DNA of 64,000 nucleotides, taken from positions 30,559,001 through 30,623,000 of the forward strand of contig NC_080557.1 in assembly GCF_030253575.1 (NCBI RefSeq), read 5' to 3'. Shown here piece after piece: positions 23,090 to 34,301 of the stretch. The position numbers and the translations under genes were made by a program. This DNA comes from Rhododendron vialii. Its lineage: Eukaryota > Streptophyta > Magnoliopsida > Ericales > Ericaceae. Below the pieces are notes generated by a model. That model searched no databases. It was given only the letters and a program-made list of their open reading frames with translations, and was not told where the DNA came from. Every line of letters starts with the position of its first letter. The first letter of the stretch is position 1.

Positions 23090-24331
23090 TGTTTGACCGA
23101 TTCCTAGACCTAAAATAATGGGTTGCCCCAAGCGTAGGGCGGAAACCAACGTAGCACAATATCCGGTAAGTCCGGAGTCGAATCCACAGAGACGGTGATG
23201 TGTGCTGACTAAAAATTCGGGTTGTTACTAATTTAAACGGGCTCTTAGGTAGCCACCCTTTGTTGACTTGATTGAGATTAATTAATACTAACAGATAACT
23301 TGCTCAAATGATTAAAAAGAGAGGCACGGTCGTAGGGAATCCGACGCTCGCTACCCAATCAGAATCTGCTCGCTTTTCAAAGTTCTAAAAAAACGGTTAA
23401 ATTTAGGAAGAATTGGAAACTCCGAAGGATGCGAATCCCAAGGTTGCCGGTCCCGTACACAGCGGCGAACAGGTTTTGGTCCCCTGTTCCCGCTCACATG
23501 AGCCCTGACAATGCCTCGGATTCGTCCAACGGACGTAGTTTTCACCAACTAAATTATTTAATTAAATTAATGTACATAAAAATTGTGAGACGAATCCTAA
23601 TTGGGTCGCGGCGCGTCTTTACCCAACGACCAATACCTCATAAAAACTACTCACTCATATTTAAGCAATAAACAAGAAAAATCCTAATTTGAAACATGCT
23701 TCTAAATACGAAATAAACAAATACCAAAAAAACAACTTTATTAAAGAACAGAAACTAAAACGAGTTACCAGTGTGCGAGAAATTGAACAAAACTTCGAAA
23801 ACTTTAAGGGAAAAATAAACTGCAAGAAGAAACAACAGTGAGTTAAAAGCTCTAATTAATTTTCGAAGAAACCATCTCGATGGTGGCCCCCGCTTCGCAT
23901 CTGCTGCGTCCTGTTCTTCGTTTATTGTTATCGTCCTTCCCGAAGTAATTCCCAAAAACTGCTGCTATCTTCCTTTATACAATGTAAAACCCTATTCCTT
24001 CGTTGCCCATCAAAGCCGTGTTCCTCATGGGCCCACTTTGGGCCCACCAAATACTTGGAATATTTTCTGCAACTCATCTCACTTCACACAGACAAACACC
24101 ACTGTGCAGTGGAGGAAAAATTATATGGCGCAATTCACACTTCCATCAGCAACTAACGTATTAAGCTTCCAAACACCTCGAAAAGGAGGGGCTAAGTAGA
24201 GTAAATAACGTTTAGAGGGAGACCCCCCAACTTGGATTGGACAACCTGCAAAATGTTAGCCTCCAAAATAACCAGAAAAATAACTGAAAGAAATAAACAA
24301 GATAAGAAATAAAATGAAAGATAAAAAATCA
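23090..24331 (-). repeat. 3' LTR of element D
   Basis: The outer end at 23090 is exact. The inner end at about 24331 is inferred from the TGATTTTTT start on the minus strand next to a purine-rich GAAGAAAGTGGA tract (possible polypurine tract). The block with GTAGCACAATATCCGG and TCGAATCCACAGAGAC matches the other LTR. Confidence 0.65.
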
Positions 24332-24421
24332 TCCACTTTCTTCACGCGAAAGACACGAGTACTACTTTTCTCTCCATTTCTCAAGCAAGAAACGGGTGGC
24401 TATACCAGACCAAAAAAAAAT

Positions 24422-25573
24422 TTATGTACAAGCAGCCAAACGTGGGTACCGAACATTTATCATGCCAATGAAAGCTAAGACAATGAACATAGCGCTCCAT
24501 TCTACACCTTTTATCAAGAATTGAACCCGACCATGCCACAAGATAAGATACTTCGAGTAGCACATTTGCCGAATTCGTTTTAGACATTTAAATTCCAACA
24601 AGTGTATAGCCAAAACTAGATCAATTTTCAAATTGTTGACAAAATCCACAAGATATGAATGACAAACTAAATTAAATTCATCAACACCAAGAAAATCATT
24701 ATGCTTCACATTTAAAAACTCTTGTGAAAGTGGAGACTCAATAGAAGGGGTGGCACAATCTAGAGCTGAAAGTACTTGACTATTCAGTGCAACTATTGGC
24801 AATGACTCCTTAAAAGGCATATAACCTGGTGCAACTATAGGCAATGATTCCTCAAAAGGCATATAGCCTTCACTAATAACAAGCAGCTCTATTTCCTCTT
24901 TTTCTCTCGCATCAATATCCTTAGGAAGTGGCTCTATTTTTTCTTTTTCTCTAGCATCAAAATTGGTATCCTCGGGAAGCAGCTCTATTTCCTCTTTTTT
25001 CCTATCATCAAAATTGGTACCCTCAGAACTTTTAGTCAATTCACAAAATTGGAGCTTTTGGGTTAATTCATCTAAGAAATCCCAAGCGTCTTGAGGGGTT
25101 TTATCCAGGAATTCGTCAGTGGATCTAAAATCCACCTCGCATGGCTTAAGGTTTAAACCACGACAAAAGATAACCAGAAGACTGCCAAGCTCACAATTAT
25201 AACTCAACCAAGAGAATACAACAAATTTAAATCGCTCCCAACACTGTGACAAATACTCATCATCATGTTGAGAGAAATCTGATAGTTCTTGTAAAAGCAT
25301 ATGAGTCTCATATGAGGGATTGAAATGATTGAAAAATTGTATTACAATCTCATCCCATGTCAATCTTGGACTCAATAAATTAAACCAATCTAGAGCACTA
25401 TCACGCAAAGATGCTGGGAATACATGTAAAAGAGCCACTTCATCGCTAGCAAAAACCTCCTCAAGTTTATGAACATGCAAAAAATGATTTTCTGATGCCA
25501 AACCATAAAATATAGGCAGTGACACTGAATAATCAAATTGGTTTGCATAACCTCCATAGTGCCTTGCAAAATG
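24422..25573 (-). CDS. Gag-like protein of element D
   Basis: The minus strand is open for more than 367 codons. The family-like start region GGYANQFDYSVSLPIFYGL precedes a capsid domain with DEVALLHVFPASLRDSALDW, TWDEIVIQFFNHFNPSYETH and DEYLSQCWERFKFVV, the Athila-type Retrotrans_gag pattern. The second half is acidic and internally repeated: three copies of a REKEEIELLP-like unit and two of GYMPFEESLPIVA. No zinc knuckle and no protease follow. No in-frame ATG was found at the expected start: the frame runs upstream into an A-run, so the start codon may have been lost or a non-AUG start used. Confidence 0.72.
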   Translation of the reverse strand, partial: HFARHYGGYANQFDYSVSLPIFYGLASENHFLHVHKLEEVFASDEVALLHVFPASLRDSALDWFNLLSPRLTWDEIVIQFFNHFNPSYETHMLLQELSDFSQHDDEYLSQCWERFKFVVFSWLSYNCELGSLLVIFCRGLNLKPCEVDFRSTDEFLDKTPQDAWDFLDELTQKLQFCELTKSSEGTNFDDRKKEEIELLPEDTNFDAREKEKIEPLPKDIDAREKEEIELLVISEGYMPFEESLPIVAPGYMPFKESLPIVALNSQVLSALDCATPSIESPLSQEFLNVKHNDFLGVDEFNLVCHSYLVDFVNNLKIDLVLAIHLLEFKCLKRIRQMCYSKYLILWHGRVQFLIKGVEWSAMFIVLAFIGMINVRYPRLAACT

Positions 25574-25695
25574 AGCCTTTTTTTTTTTTTTTGCTTTTCA
25601 ACAATTTAAAAAAATAAAAATAAAAATAAAAATAAAGAACTAAAAAGAAAACAAATAAAAAAAATAACTACCCGAATTCTTAACACACGTTACCG

Positions 25696-25713
25696 TCCCC
25701 GGCAACGGCGCCA
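25696..25713 (-). other. tRNA-Asp primer-binding site of element D
   Basis: Minus-strand TGGCGCCGTTGCCGGGGA is the complement expected for the 3' end of plant tRNA-Asp and sits four bases inside the 5' LTR end. This is typical of Athila-type Ty3-gypsy elements. Confidence 0.88.
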
Positions 25714-25717
25714 AAAA

Positions 25718-26882
25718 TGCTTGACGATTTCCTAGACCTAAAATAATGGGTTGCCCCAAGCGTAGGGCGGAGACCGACGTAGCACAATATCCGGTAAGAC
25801 CGGAGTCGAATCCACAAAGACGGTGATGTGTGCTGACTAAAAACTCGAGTTGTTATAATTTAAATGGGCTCTTAGGTAGCCACCCCTTGTAGTTTGATGC
25901 TGAGATTAACTAAAATCTAGAAATTGATTGTATTTTTCAAATAATTAAAAAAGGTATGGCCATAGGGTTCATAGCACTTGTAACTAGTTCGGATTAACCT
26001 GCTCTGTTTGGAGTTCTTAAAAACGTTTAATTTTAGATTGAAATAGATACCCCGCAAGATGCGAGACCCTATGGTCGCCGTATACCCATGTGCAGCGAAG
26101 AATGAGTTTTAGACCCCCATTCTCCCGTTCACATGGGCTCCGACGATGCCCAAGTTCGTCCGCGGGAAGTATTTTCCAATCTAAAATCGTTTTTTTTATT
26201 GTTTGATAAAAGAAGTAGTGCCCGAACTAGCCACGGTGTGCTAATCACCCCGCGACCCTACATGTACGACTACTCACTCATTATTAAACAAGAAGCAAGA
26301 AGCAAAAGAAACCCTAAATTGAAACATACTTCTATTGCTCGGAATACAAAATAAACACAGGATCTAAGTTAAATAAGAACTAACGAAAAACTTTGATAAA
26401 AAACGAAAATTAATACGAGTTACCGGAGTGCGAACAATTGAACAAAATTTTAAATAACTTGAAAGGGAAAAACAAAGCTCTGAAGAAATTAATCTAAAAC
26501 TGTAAAATAAAATGCGGAATGTCTGTCGTACCGCTGCCGCACTATGCGCAGCTTTTCTTTTTCACGCCTCTGTTTCTTTTCTTTCTTTTCCACGGCAGGC
26601 CCCTTTCACCAGTAGGTTAGATGGTTTATATAGGTATTGAAGACTTATATCATACAAAGGTCCTTTGACTTTGTCTAATATTAAATTAACCATCAAAAAT
26701 TTCAATGCACTTTTCACTTCGATCCCAAACTTCTTTAAAATCTTCTTTTTATCCAAAGTCTTGGACAACAGGCTCGAGCAACCTATAAAATCAAAAACAC
26801 ATAATAAAAATCAGTTAACAAAAATAAAGGACTAATAAATGTAGATTGGAGGGCCAAAATATGCATATTTTGGCATCTATCA
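25718..26882 (-). repeat. 5' LTR of element D
   Basis: This LTR is 1,165 bp. On the minus strand it begins TGATAGATGCCAAAATATGC and ends ...CGTCAAGCA just before the primer-binding site. The ATATGCATAT palindrome near its start recurs in the solo LTR at 61876-63492. Confidence 0.82.
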
Positions 26883-27676
26883 CCGCCCCAAACTTCAAAA
26901 CCTTTTATGACTCCGGGCTAGGTGTGGAAGAAGCCCTGAGGGATGGTACCTTGGAAAAGAAAGAATCAGGATCGAAGTCCAAAAGGGCATACTCGGGGAA
27001 CAACAATGTCCTCTTTGGAAATGCCAACCAAGCTGGAACCTCTTCAACCAAACCTGCAGAAGTAAACCAAATCTTTGAAAAACTAAAATCCCAGAACAGA
27101 ACCTTTACCCAATTCAGCACCCCTGGATCCGCCTTGCTCAAAAAGCTTGTTGAGTGTGGGGTTCTGAAAGTGCTCCCACCACCACAAACTATCCCACCAA
27201 ACCTTAACCAAAATGTTTATTGTGAGTTTCACCAGATGCCTGGTCACACCACTGACAACTGCGTTCGCCTTCGTCATGAGATTCAAAACCTCATTGACAA
27301 CAAGGTCATTGAAGCTCCTCCCCCAGATAAGCCAAATACCATTTCAAACCCCATACCACAGCATAACACCCCTTTCTGTATTAACCAAATCACCTTAACC
27401 GATGACTTTACTACCCAGGACTTTGACCCAACCTTCTTCATCATCCCTGACACTGAACCAAGGCCAGTTGTGGAAATCCCTAAAAAAATTGCCCTTTGTT
27501 TTCTCTGGGAATGGGAAGACACGTGGGGAAACTTGATTGCCAATTGGGAGGAATTTGAAGCCGCTAACTTTCAAAGAATTGTTGAACCTCCATTCGAGCC
27601 TGGATGGGAGGTTGATTGGCAAAATGTTCATACTAATCGACTCTCTCGATGGACTTTTCTTATACATGATGTTTGA
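26883..27676 (+). pseudogene. gag, C-terminal part (element B)
   Basis: Continuing in the frame of 22253-23089, this part holds PNFKTFYDSGLGVEEAL and then one zinc-knuckle-like segment, CEFHQMPGHTTDNCVRL (C-x2-H-x4-H-x4-C order). It ends with an acidic, aromatic-rich tail and a stop at 27674. The section is open over 260 codons. Together with the N-terminal part this makes a Gag of the usual size for the Tat lineage. Confidence 0.82.
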
Positions 27677-28212
27677 AGGACAGAATGAGAACTATCAGAT
27701 CCCTCAAGAAGCTTTCGAATGAGAATGAGGCCCAACCCTAGATGCGAATTAGCTTTTGGCCAGAGATAACCCACTGGATATGTTCTCCCTACCCGCAATG
27801 TTTGCTGAGGAATACCAACCCGAGATGGCAGCCTACAAGTGGGCGGAACTTGCTCTGCATCGCCTAGACTTGTCCCATTTCAATGACTTTGTCGTTGATA
27901 ATTTGTAGAGCAACGTGGGTCTTAACCCGTGGTATTTGAATCCGGGGCCCCTAGAGCATGAGGAAGAGATAGCTAGTAACGAGTTTAACCCAATGGACTA
28001 CATTGTGGACGAAGCCAAATCAGAGCCATCGGTCACTTTTCCTGAGGATGCTAATGTCGCCATGACGAACTTATGGGAAGACGAGCCAGGGACCAGACCA
28101 ATCCATGGGCAAACTCTGAAATAGTTAACATAAAAGTGGGAAATGAGGAATGGACTGTAACAAGGCGGTGATGGAAGCTGAGCAGTGGAAGCCTGAGGAC
28201 CTTTAGGAAGAT
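27677..28212 (+). pseudogene. gag-protease spacer (element B), decayed
   Basis: Fragments of an acidic spacer can be seen in shifting frames (for example NPWYLNPGPLEHEEE at about 27920) with several stops. No defined domain is visible. Confidence 0.5.
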
Positions 28213-29064
28213 TTGGTTATCGCTGATTTGGCCGCCCATCTCCGGGATACTACCATTGGGAGCAAACGCAAGGCTCTTATTGATTTATGGAGTGAAGAAT
28301 CAAAGTACCGCCAGATTGACCATCTAACTAGGAGTGGCCATGTCTACCAACCCCTTAACCTCCAAACTGGAGAATCCTCCAACTCTACAGCTCCCCAAGC
28401 CAAAGAGCCATCTGACCCTTTCACTACCCCAATCAAAAACACTTTCCAACCCTTTGCTCCACCAGCCAAAAAGCCTTCCCGTCCTAATAAAAACCCCGAA
28501 GGAATGATCAAGCAACAACTTGAGCAGACTCAAGCTAAAATCTTTATTTCGGATGTACTTGTTCATTCCACCCGCCATCGTGAAAGACTCATCCAAGCCC
28601 TCTCCCATCTGAAAGTTCCTTCCCATATAACCCCTGATGAGCTTGTGGCACTCATCAAAACCATACCCATCAAGCATGCCATAACTTTCATCGATCGAGA
28701 CTTGCCCACTGAAGGAACGGACCATAATAGGCTACTACATGTCACCCTGAAATGCCATGGTAAATGGGTTCCGATAATCCTGATTGACAATGGTTCAACA
28801 ATCAACGTCTGCCCACTCCGTGTTGCCTATTGCTTGGGGTACAAAAATAAGGGCTTCTCTCCATCAGAAGTCAAGGTCCGAGCATATGACAACACTCGTC
28901 GAGATGTAGTCAGGACCCTTATGCTTACTATGACCTTCGGATCCTACCAAACTAAGGTGGAATTTCATGTGGTAAGCATCCCTGCTTCCTTCAATTTGTT
29001 GCTAGGAAGGCCCTGGCTGTACCTTCCACTCTCCACCAGAAAATCCGTTTGGGGCTTGAGATAG
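28213..29064 (+). pseudogene. Aspartic protease (element B)
   Basis: The first part of this 283-codon frame is a Ser/Pro/Thr-rich linker. From about 28740 it gives the protease: WVPIILIDNGSTINVCPLRV carries the catalytic Asp in D-N-G-S form, usual for this lineage, and VSIPASFNLLLGRPWL the C-terminal strand. The frame shifts near 29050 into the next segment. Role: cleavage of Gag-Pol. Confidence 0.85.
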
Positions 29065-29369
29065 GAATGCTCACCATCCATGGGGACTTTGGAATTCGCA
29101 CCCCCACTAAGGATAATGGCCCGCTCTTAGAAATTCAACATGGGGAGGAAGATATCGCTTTGGGAGGTTTTTCACTAGATACCACAAACTCTGTCTTCTC
29201 AGTCCAGATTGGCAGTGACTTTGTCATTAGCAATGTCGCCATAAAGATAATGAAAAAGATGTCCTACATGCCAGGACTAGGACTAGGAAAGAATTTGCAA
29301 GGACCTCTAAAGTTTGAAATCATGGGAACTTTAAATACGTACAACCGACCTTGGCTACAAGCCCTCTGA
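29049..29369 (+). pseudogene. G-patch segment after protease (element B)
   Basis: The segment NVAIKIMKKMSYMPGLGLGK shows the aromatic/hydrophobic then G-x-G-L-G-K pattern of a G-patch, a glycine-rich nucleic-acid-binding motif known between protease and RT in some plant Ty3-gypsy elements. The protein ends at 29367 in this copy. Confidence 0.65.
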
Positions 29370-29381
29370 GGGCAAAAGGGT

Positions 29382-30057
29382 GAAAAAGGGAAACCGGTTG
29401 GAGGACTACTTTGTGAAGGAGGAAGCTAAGCAAATCTATCAAGGCTAGCCAGAGCCATTTTGGGACAAGGAAACCAACACTCTGCTGCCAGGGTTTGAGA
29501 TATTCACCAATGACGTTTGGCCGGAAGATGAAAAAGAGGAAATCAAGGCTGTAGTCATAAAGAAGGAACCAACCGATTGGATTGAGGTTTTCAACATGGG
29601 AAGTCTGGCGATCCTGTTTGAGGGAGGCGACCCAATGGGTACAGTCATTGAAGCTGAAGTGCAGATGTTACGGCAGGAGGCCCTCGAAGACCCGACTTTG
29701 CTCATTATGGATGCCGCTGGAGAATATAAGAATTGGACTTTCATACCAAGCACGACATGCCATGGGTCTGATTCTGAGTCTGAGTCCGAGTCCTCTGAGT
29801 CTTCCCAATCCTTTAAGTCTAAGTCAGTGCCTCTTGGCCCAACTCCTCATGGTCTATACTTTGAATTTGAGTCTACTAGTGTGTATGGCGCCCCCGAGGT
29901 CTTTGCTGATGATGAAATAAATGAAGCCGATTCTACCTATTTCTTTGATTTTGAAATAAATTGTGTTGACCCTAATGATGATGAGACGGATTTCGATAGG
30001 GATATCCCTAAAGAAATTCGATCCCTAGTCGAAAGGGAAGATGAGAGACATGCTTAG
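29382..30057 (+). pseudogene. Acidic protease-RT linker (element B)
   Basis: From 29596 the frame encodes an acidic, serine-rich linker (SDSESESESSESSQSF) ending at 30055. Such linkers separate protease and RT in this lineage. No catalytic motif is present. Confidence 0.55.
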
Positions 30058-30112
30058 CCTGTAAAAGAAGAAGTAATTTTAATAAACTTGAGAGTATGAG
30101 GAGAATCCCCGG

Positions 30113-31152
30113 ATGGTCCAGATCCGTTTCGAGCTATCTCTAGAGGAGCGTCAAGCTCACATAGATTTGCTTAAAGAATTTGATGATGTGTTTGCATGGT
30201 CTGATATGCCCAGAATCGATCCTGAAATCTTGGAACACTGGATTCCTCTTTATCTCGATGCAAAACTTGTGAAGAAAAAGCTAAGGCGAATGAGACCCGA
30301 TTTGGTGCTTAAAATAAAAGAAAAAGTCATTAATCATATTAACGTTGGATTCCTAATAGTAACTGAGTATCCGCAATGGGTCGCAAACATCGTGCCCATT
30401 CCTAAAAAGAATGGCAAAATTGGGGTCTACGTTGACTTTAGAGACTTAAATAAAGCAAGTCCAAAAGACAATTTTCCGTTACCACACATTGATGTACTAG
30501 TCGACAATACCGCTGGGCATGCTTTGCTCTTTTTTATGGATGGCTTTTCGGGATACAATCAGATCCTCATGGCTTCGGAGGATCGGGAGAAAACCACATT
30601 TATCACAGAATGGGGAACGTATTACTACCGGGTCATGCCCTTTGGATTGAAGAACGCAGGTCTACCTATCAGCGAGCAGCCACAACTTTGTTACACGACA
30701 TGATTCACAAGGAAGTGGAAGTTTACGTTGATGACATGATCGTCAAGGCAAAGGAGCTAGAGGGGCACTTACCAGCTCTCAGAAAGTTCTTCGAAAGAAT
30801 CCGAAGGTACAGAATGAGGCTTAACCCGTCCAAGTGCACATTTGGGGTCACTACAGGGAAGATGTTAGGATTCATGATTACCACTCGAGGAATCGAGGTG
30901 GATCCCTCGAAGATCAAAGCCATTCTAGAAATGGACCCACCTCGATCCGAGAAGGATGTAAGAAGCTTCCTCGGCAAAGTGCAATTCATTAGTCGATTCA
31001 TTGCAAAGTTGACTTCAACCTGTGAGCCAATATTTTGCTTGCTTAGGAAAGGAGAACCATTCAAATGGAATGACAAGTGTCAGAAAGCTTTTGAGGCGAT
31101 CCAAAATTATCTACAAAACCCCCCGGTACTAAGACGATGGGAAAACATTTGA
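30113..31152 (+). pseudogene. Reverse transcriptase (element B)
   Basis: Two overlapping frames (30113-30703 and 30610-31152) together give a full RT core: FAWSDMPRIDPEILEHWIPL linker, VPIPKKNGKIGVYVDFRDLN, MDGFSGYNQI with the first catalytic Asp, MPFGLKNAG, and VEVYVDDMIVKAK with the YVDD active site. They join only through a one-base frameshift near 30657. The thumb and connection follow (SFLGKVQFISRFI). The catalytic residues are all kept, but the copy is inactivated by the shift and by a stop at 31150. Confidence 0.9.
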
Positions 31153-32250
31153 TCCTATATCTGTCTATCATTTCATCCGCAATGGGGTGTATGCTGGCAC
31201 AGGAATAAGACGATGGGGTTGAAAGGGTTGTGTATTATCTAAAGCAAAAAGATGGTTGGATGCAAAGTACGCTATACTTCGTTGGAAAAGACTTGATGGG
31301 CACTTGTTTGGGCTTCCAAGAAGCTAAGACATTACATGTTGGCGTACCCAATAAGGTTAATCTCTCGAATGGATCCTTTGAAGTACCTGTTTGAGAAACT
31401 AGCTCTCACTGGGAAATTGGCGTGCTGGTTGCTTATGTTGGCAGAATTTGAACTCCAATATGTCACAAGGAAGTCAGTGAAAGGAAGGGCCATTGCGGAA
31501 TTTTTAGCTGACTACCCAGTTAAAGGAGGAGAAGATGTCGAGTTTAAGTTTTCGGATGAGGATTTGATGATCATAGTAGAGGATGTTTGGAAGTTGTACT
31601 GTGACGGGGCTGCTAATCAGAAAGGGTTTGGAATTGGTGTGCTGTTAATAGCACCCGACGGATCCCACATACTGTTTGCATTCAAGCTAAATTTTGAAGT
31701 CACCAACAATCAAGCAGAGTATGAGGCTTGTATTGTTGGCATGGAAGTAGCCATTGAAATCGGTATAGAAAAATCAGAAGTGGTGGGAGATTCTAACTTA
31801 GTGGTGTCACAAGCCAACGGCGACTGGAAAGTCAAGGAGGAGAAACTAAAGTCATATCATCAAGACCTTAAAGACCTCATTCCTCATTTCAACAGAGTAA
31901 CTTTTACTTATGTGCCAAGGCTCAAGAATCAATTTGCGGACACTTTGGCAACGCTGGCATACATGGTCGAAATCCCCGTTAGTATGAAACTAAGGCCCAT
32001 TGTGATTGAGCAAAGAGATTCCTCGGTGTACCAGCATGTTATGGTTATTGATGAACCTGACGATGGCCACCCCTGGTATTACGACATTTGGAGATTTGTG
32101 GAAAGGGGAGAATATCCTGCTGACTCAAGCAAGAAAGACCGAATTGCTCTCCAAAGGCTCACAGCCCAATACATCATCTGCGGGGGGAAATTTGTATCAG
32201 AGGTCACACTGTGGAATGCACAAGCTATGTATCCATGGAGCAGAAGCGGA
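31153..32250 (+). pseudogene. RNase H region (element B)
   Basis: After a damaged RT-RNase H connection (31153-31335), the frame from 31336 gives HYMLAYPIRLISRMDPLKYL, the linker VKGRAIAEFLADYPV and an RNase H-like fold: LYCDGAANQKGFGIGVLL (Asp), NNQAEYEACIVGME (Glu), VVGDSNLVVSQ (Asp) and NQFADTLATLA (last Asp). This second, RVT_3-type RNase H is characteristic of the Tat lineage. The frame shifts before integrase, around 32190-32280. Confidence 0.85.
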
Positions 32251-33196
32251 AAGAGTGAGGAAGGAGATTCATGAAGGCGTCTGCGGACCTCATATGAACG
32301 GCATGATGCTCGCCAAGAAAATTCTCAGACAGGGATACTTCTGGTCCACCATGGAAACGAAGTGTATAGCATATGCATGGAGATGTCATAAGTGTCAAAT
32401 CCATGCCAATCTCATGCATGTTTCGCCATCAGAACTGCACCAAATGACTTCTCCTTGGCCTTTCTCAGTATGGGGAATCGACGTTATTGGAAGAATCACA
32501 CAAGCAGAGTCCAACGGTCACAAGTTCATCTTGGTTGCAATTGATTATTTCACAAAGTGGGTAGAAGCTATTTCTTACGCAACCCTGACTGCGGTACAAG
32601 TCGCACATTTTATCAAACAGAATGTCATCTATCGGTATGGGGTTCCTCAAGTGTTCATGTCAGACAATGGGGTTCACTTCAAGGGTCGAGCAAAGGAAAT
32701 TTTGGAGGAATTTCAGACCCAAGTGCACAAGTCGACCACATATTGGCCCCAAACCAACGGAGCCGTGGAAGCCGCAAATAAGACTGTTAAAACCATTTTG
32801 GAAAAGTCCATTGAATCCATAAGGAATTGGCATGAGCAGTTACCACTCGCCCTATGGGTATATCGGACGTCCGTACGTACGCCAACAGGAGCAACGCCTT
32901 ATTCTTTGGTTTATGGCATGGAGGCCGTGCTCTCTATTGAGTTAGAGATCTCATCCCTTGAACCATGATTGAATGTGAGGTTCAAGAGGCGGAGTGGTTA
33001 AGCAATAGGTTCAAGAAACTCATGTTATTTGATGAACGGAAATTGAGAGCCCTTTACCACATCCAAGGGTACCAACGAAGGTTGCCCGAGCATTCAACAA
33101 GAAGGTGAAACCTAGGGACTTTGCAGGAGGTGACATGGTTTCGAAGGAAATTCAGGCATCGATTTATGATCAACAAGGAAAGTTTTGGACAAAGTA
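32251..33196 (+). pseudogene. Integrase, main part (element B)
   Basis: The zinc-binding H-H-C-C domain (HEGVCGPHMNG ... CHKCQIH) is followed by the core: VWGIDVIG (first D), FMSDNGVHFKG (second D) and GAVEAANKTVK (E). The open frame ends with a stop at 32966; the C-terminal part decays through shifts to 33196, where element E has landed. It resumes at 44787 on the far side of E. Role: insertion of the cDNA into the genome. Confidence 0.88.
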
Positions 33197-33981
33197 TGTG
33201 TGTGTGTGGGGGGGGGGGGGGGGGGGCAGGGCTTGATTTCACCGTGATCTTCTTGAACCTTTTTCTCCCTTTGATGAGCTGCGGAAGTTCTGAGCTGATC
33301 TTTGTGTACCTGCAGAACCGGAGGGGGGTGTTCCTCGGGGAAGAAGCTCCGACGAACAAGTCAGTAATTGGAGAAGAAAGAAAGTTTGGTAAGAAATTTG
33401 CTAAGAGAGATAAGTGAGTAGTTGAGAGTAAGAAATCACCCTTTCCCCTAGAAGGGGCACTCATCTATTTATAGGCAAAGATGTAGAGGGCTGTACAGGC
33501 TGGTTCTGCAGCCCACGTGCTTTGTCATGTTCGGATGACGTCACTTGTCAGGTGCATTTAATGAACGCCGCTTCTTGGAGATTACAGAGCCACATTTGTC
33601 AATGTTAGACAAATCACATCAATCAGAGATGTCATCTCGGTTATCAGAGATGACAACCCACATATCATCAGAACCTTCTAGAAGGTTCCACAGAGACGGT
33701 CGCTGAATGTTTATATCGAGCAAACACATTACCAGATACGTGAAATCCTATCGAGCGCAAACAACATCTAACGAACAATGGAAAGTTTACCAAGCGAAAG
33801 GACCTCACCAAGCGATAGGAATACTTCCCGAGCAAAGTTAGTATTAAACATTCGGTTATACTTAGCAAGCTCGGCAAGATGCGTCTTGACTTAAAGATGA
33901 ATTGAGACAACTGAACGATGAATCCACAATGATGTCACCCCTATGCCCTTTTTGAACCTTCGGATATTTTGGCCCACTACA
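33197..33981 (-). repeat. 3' LTR of element E
   Basis: This LTR is 785 bp and closely similar to 43998-44786, with scattered substitutions and one ~50-bp length difference. The plus-left end is altered: a (TG)n run and a 19-base G run (33208-33226) replace the TGTGGGGGGC terminus seen in the other LTR. It contains TATAAATA (minus, 33466-33473), a perfect heat-shock element (33671-33688), CACGTG (33514-33519) and TGACGTCA (33536-33543). Confidence 0.92.
33671..33688 (-). promoter_or_regulatory. Heat-shock element in the 3' LTR of E
   Basis: GAACCTTCTAGAAGGTTC is four alternating GAA/TTC pentamers (GAAnnTTCnnGAAnnTTC), the consensus site of heat-shock transcription factors. It lies about 200 bp upstream of the LTR's TATA box on the minus strand and is identical in the other LTR. 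Confidence 0.75.
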
Positions 33982-34002
33982 ATAGCCCCTCAACTTCTGC
34001 TT
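33982..34002 (-). other. Polypurine tract of element E
   Basis: On the minus strand AGAAGTTGAGGGGCTAT directly precedes the 3' LTR start TGTAGTGGGCC. A purine-rich tract in this place primes plus-strand cDNA synthesis. Confidence 0.65.
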
Positions 34003-34293
34003 CTCACGCTTGGTTGGGAAGGAGAAGTTGAAAATAATGGCCGAACAAAGGATGAAGAAAACAGTTGGTTTTGAACAACTCCTTGAATCCGAGCTGCTAA
34101 CCCTTTGAGATCAAGATTAGCATTTAATGCTTCTGAAACCACCATTTTCAAATTGTGCCATGCGTCAATTTGTTATTGGGTAATGGTACAGCGCATCCCA
34201 TCAGTCACCACGTGTCATCCATCGAACGACACATCAATCTCCCGCTCGAATCCAACGGCTGGGGGCTTTGAACCACTTCGAATTCCGCCCTAG

Positions 34294-34301
34294 GTATAAA
34301 A
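34294..34301 (+). promoter_or_regulatory. TATA box of the antisense gene in E
   Basis: GGTATAAAAGAGG on the plus strand, followed by a GA/CT-rich leader, lies about 560 bp upstream of the ATG at 34861. It suggests that the antisense gene has its own promoter, independent of the LTRs. Confidence 0.55.

Larger units (their letters stand above)
23090..26882 (-). mobile_element. Gag-only LTR retrotransposon D (TR-GAG type, nested)
   Basis: This is a 3,793-bp insertion in gag of element B with an exact 5-bp duplication CCGCC (23085-23089, 26883-26887). The two ends share LTR-like sequence beginning with the GGTTGCCCCAAGCGTAGGGC block. Read on the minus strand it has a 5' LTR (26882-25718), a tRNA-Asp-type primer-binding site, one Gag-like open frame and a 3' LTR (to 23090). 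There is no protease, RT or integrase, so it is non-autonomous and must borrow enzymes from an Athila-like partner. The LTRs are clearly diverged, so it is old. Confidence 0.88.

Noticed and set aside
25696-25713. Possible tRNA-Asp gene fragment
   Set aside because: Only the 18-base complement of the tRNA 3' end is present, next to an LTR; it is a primer-binding site.
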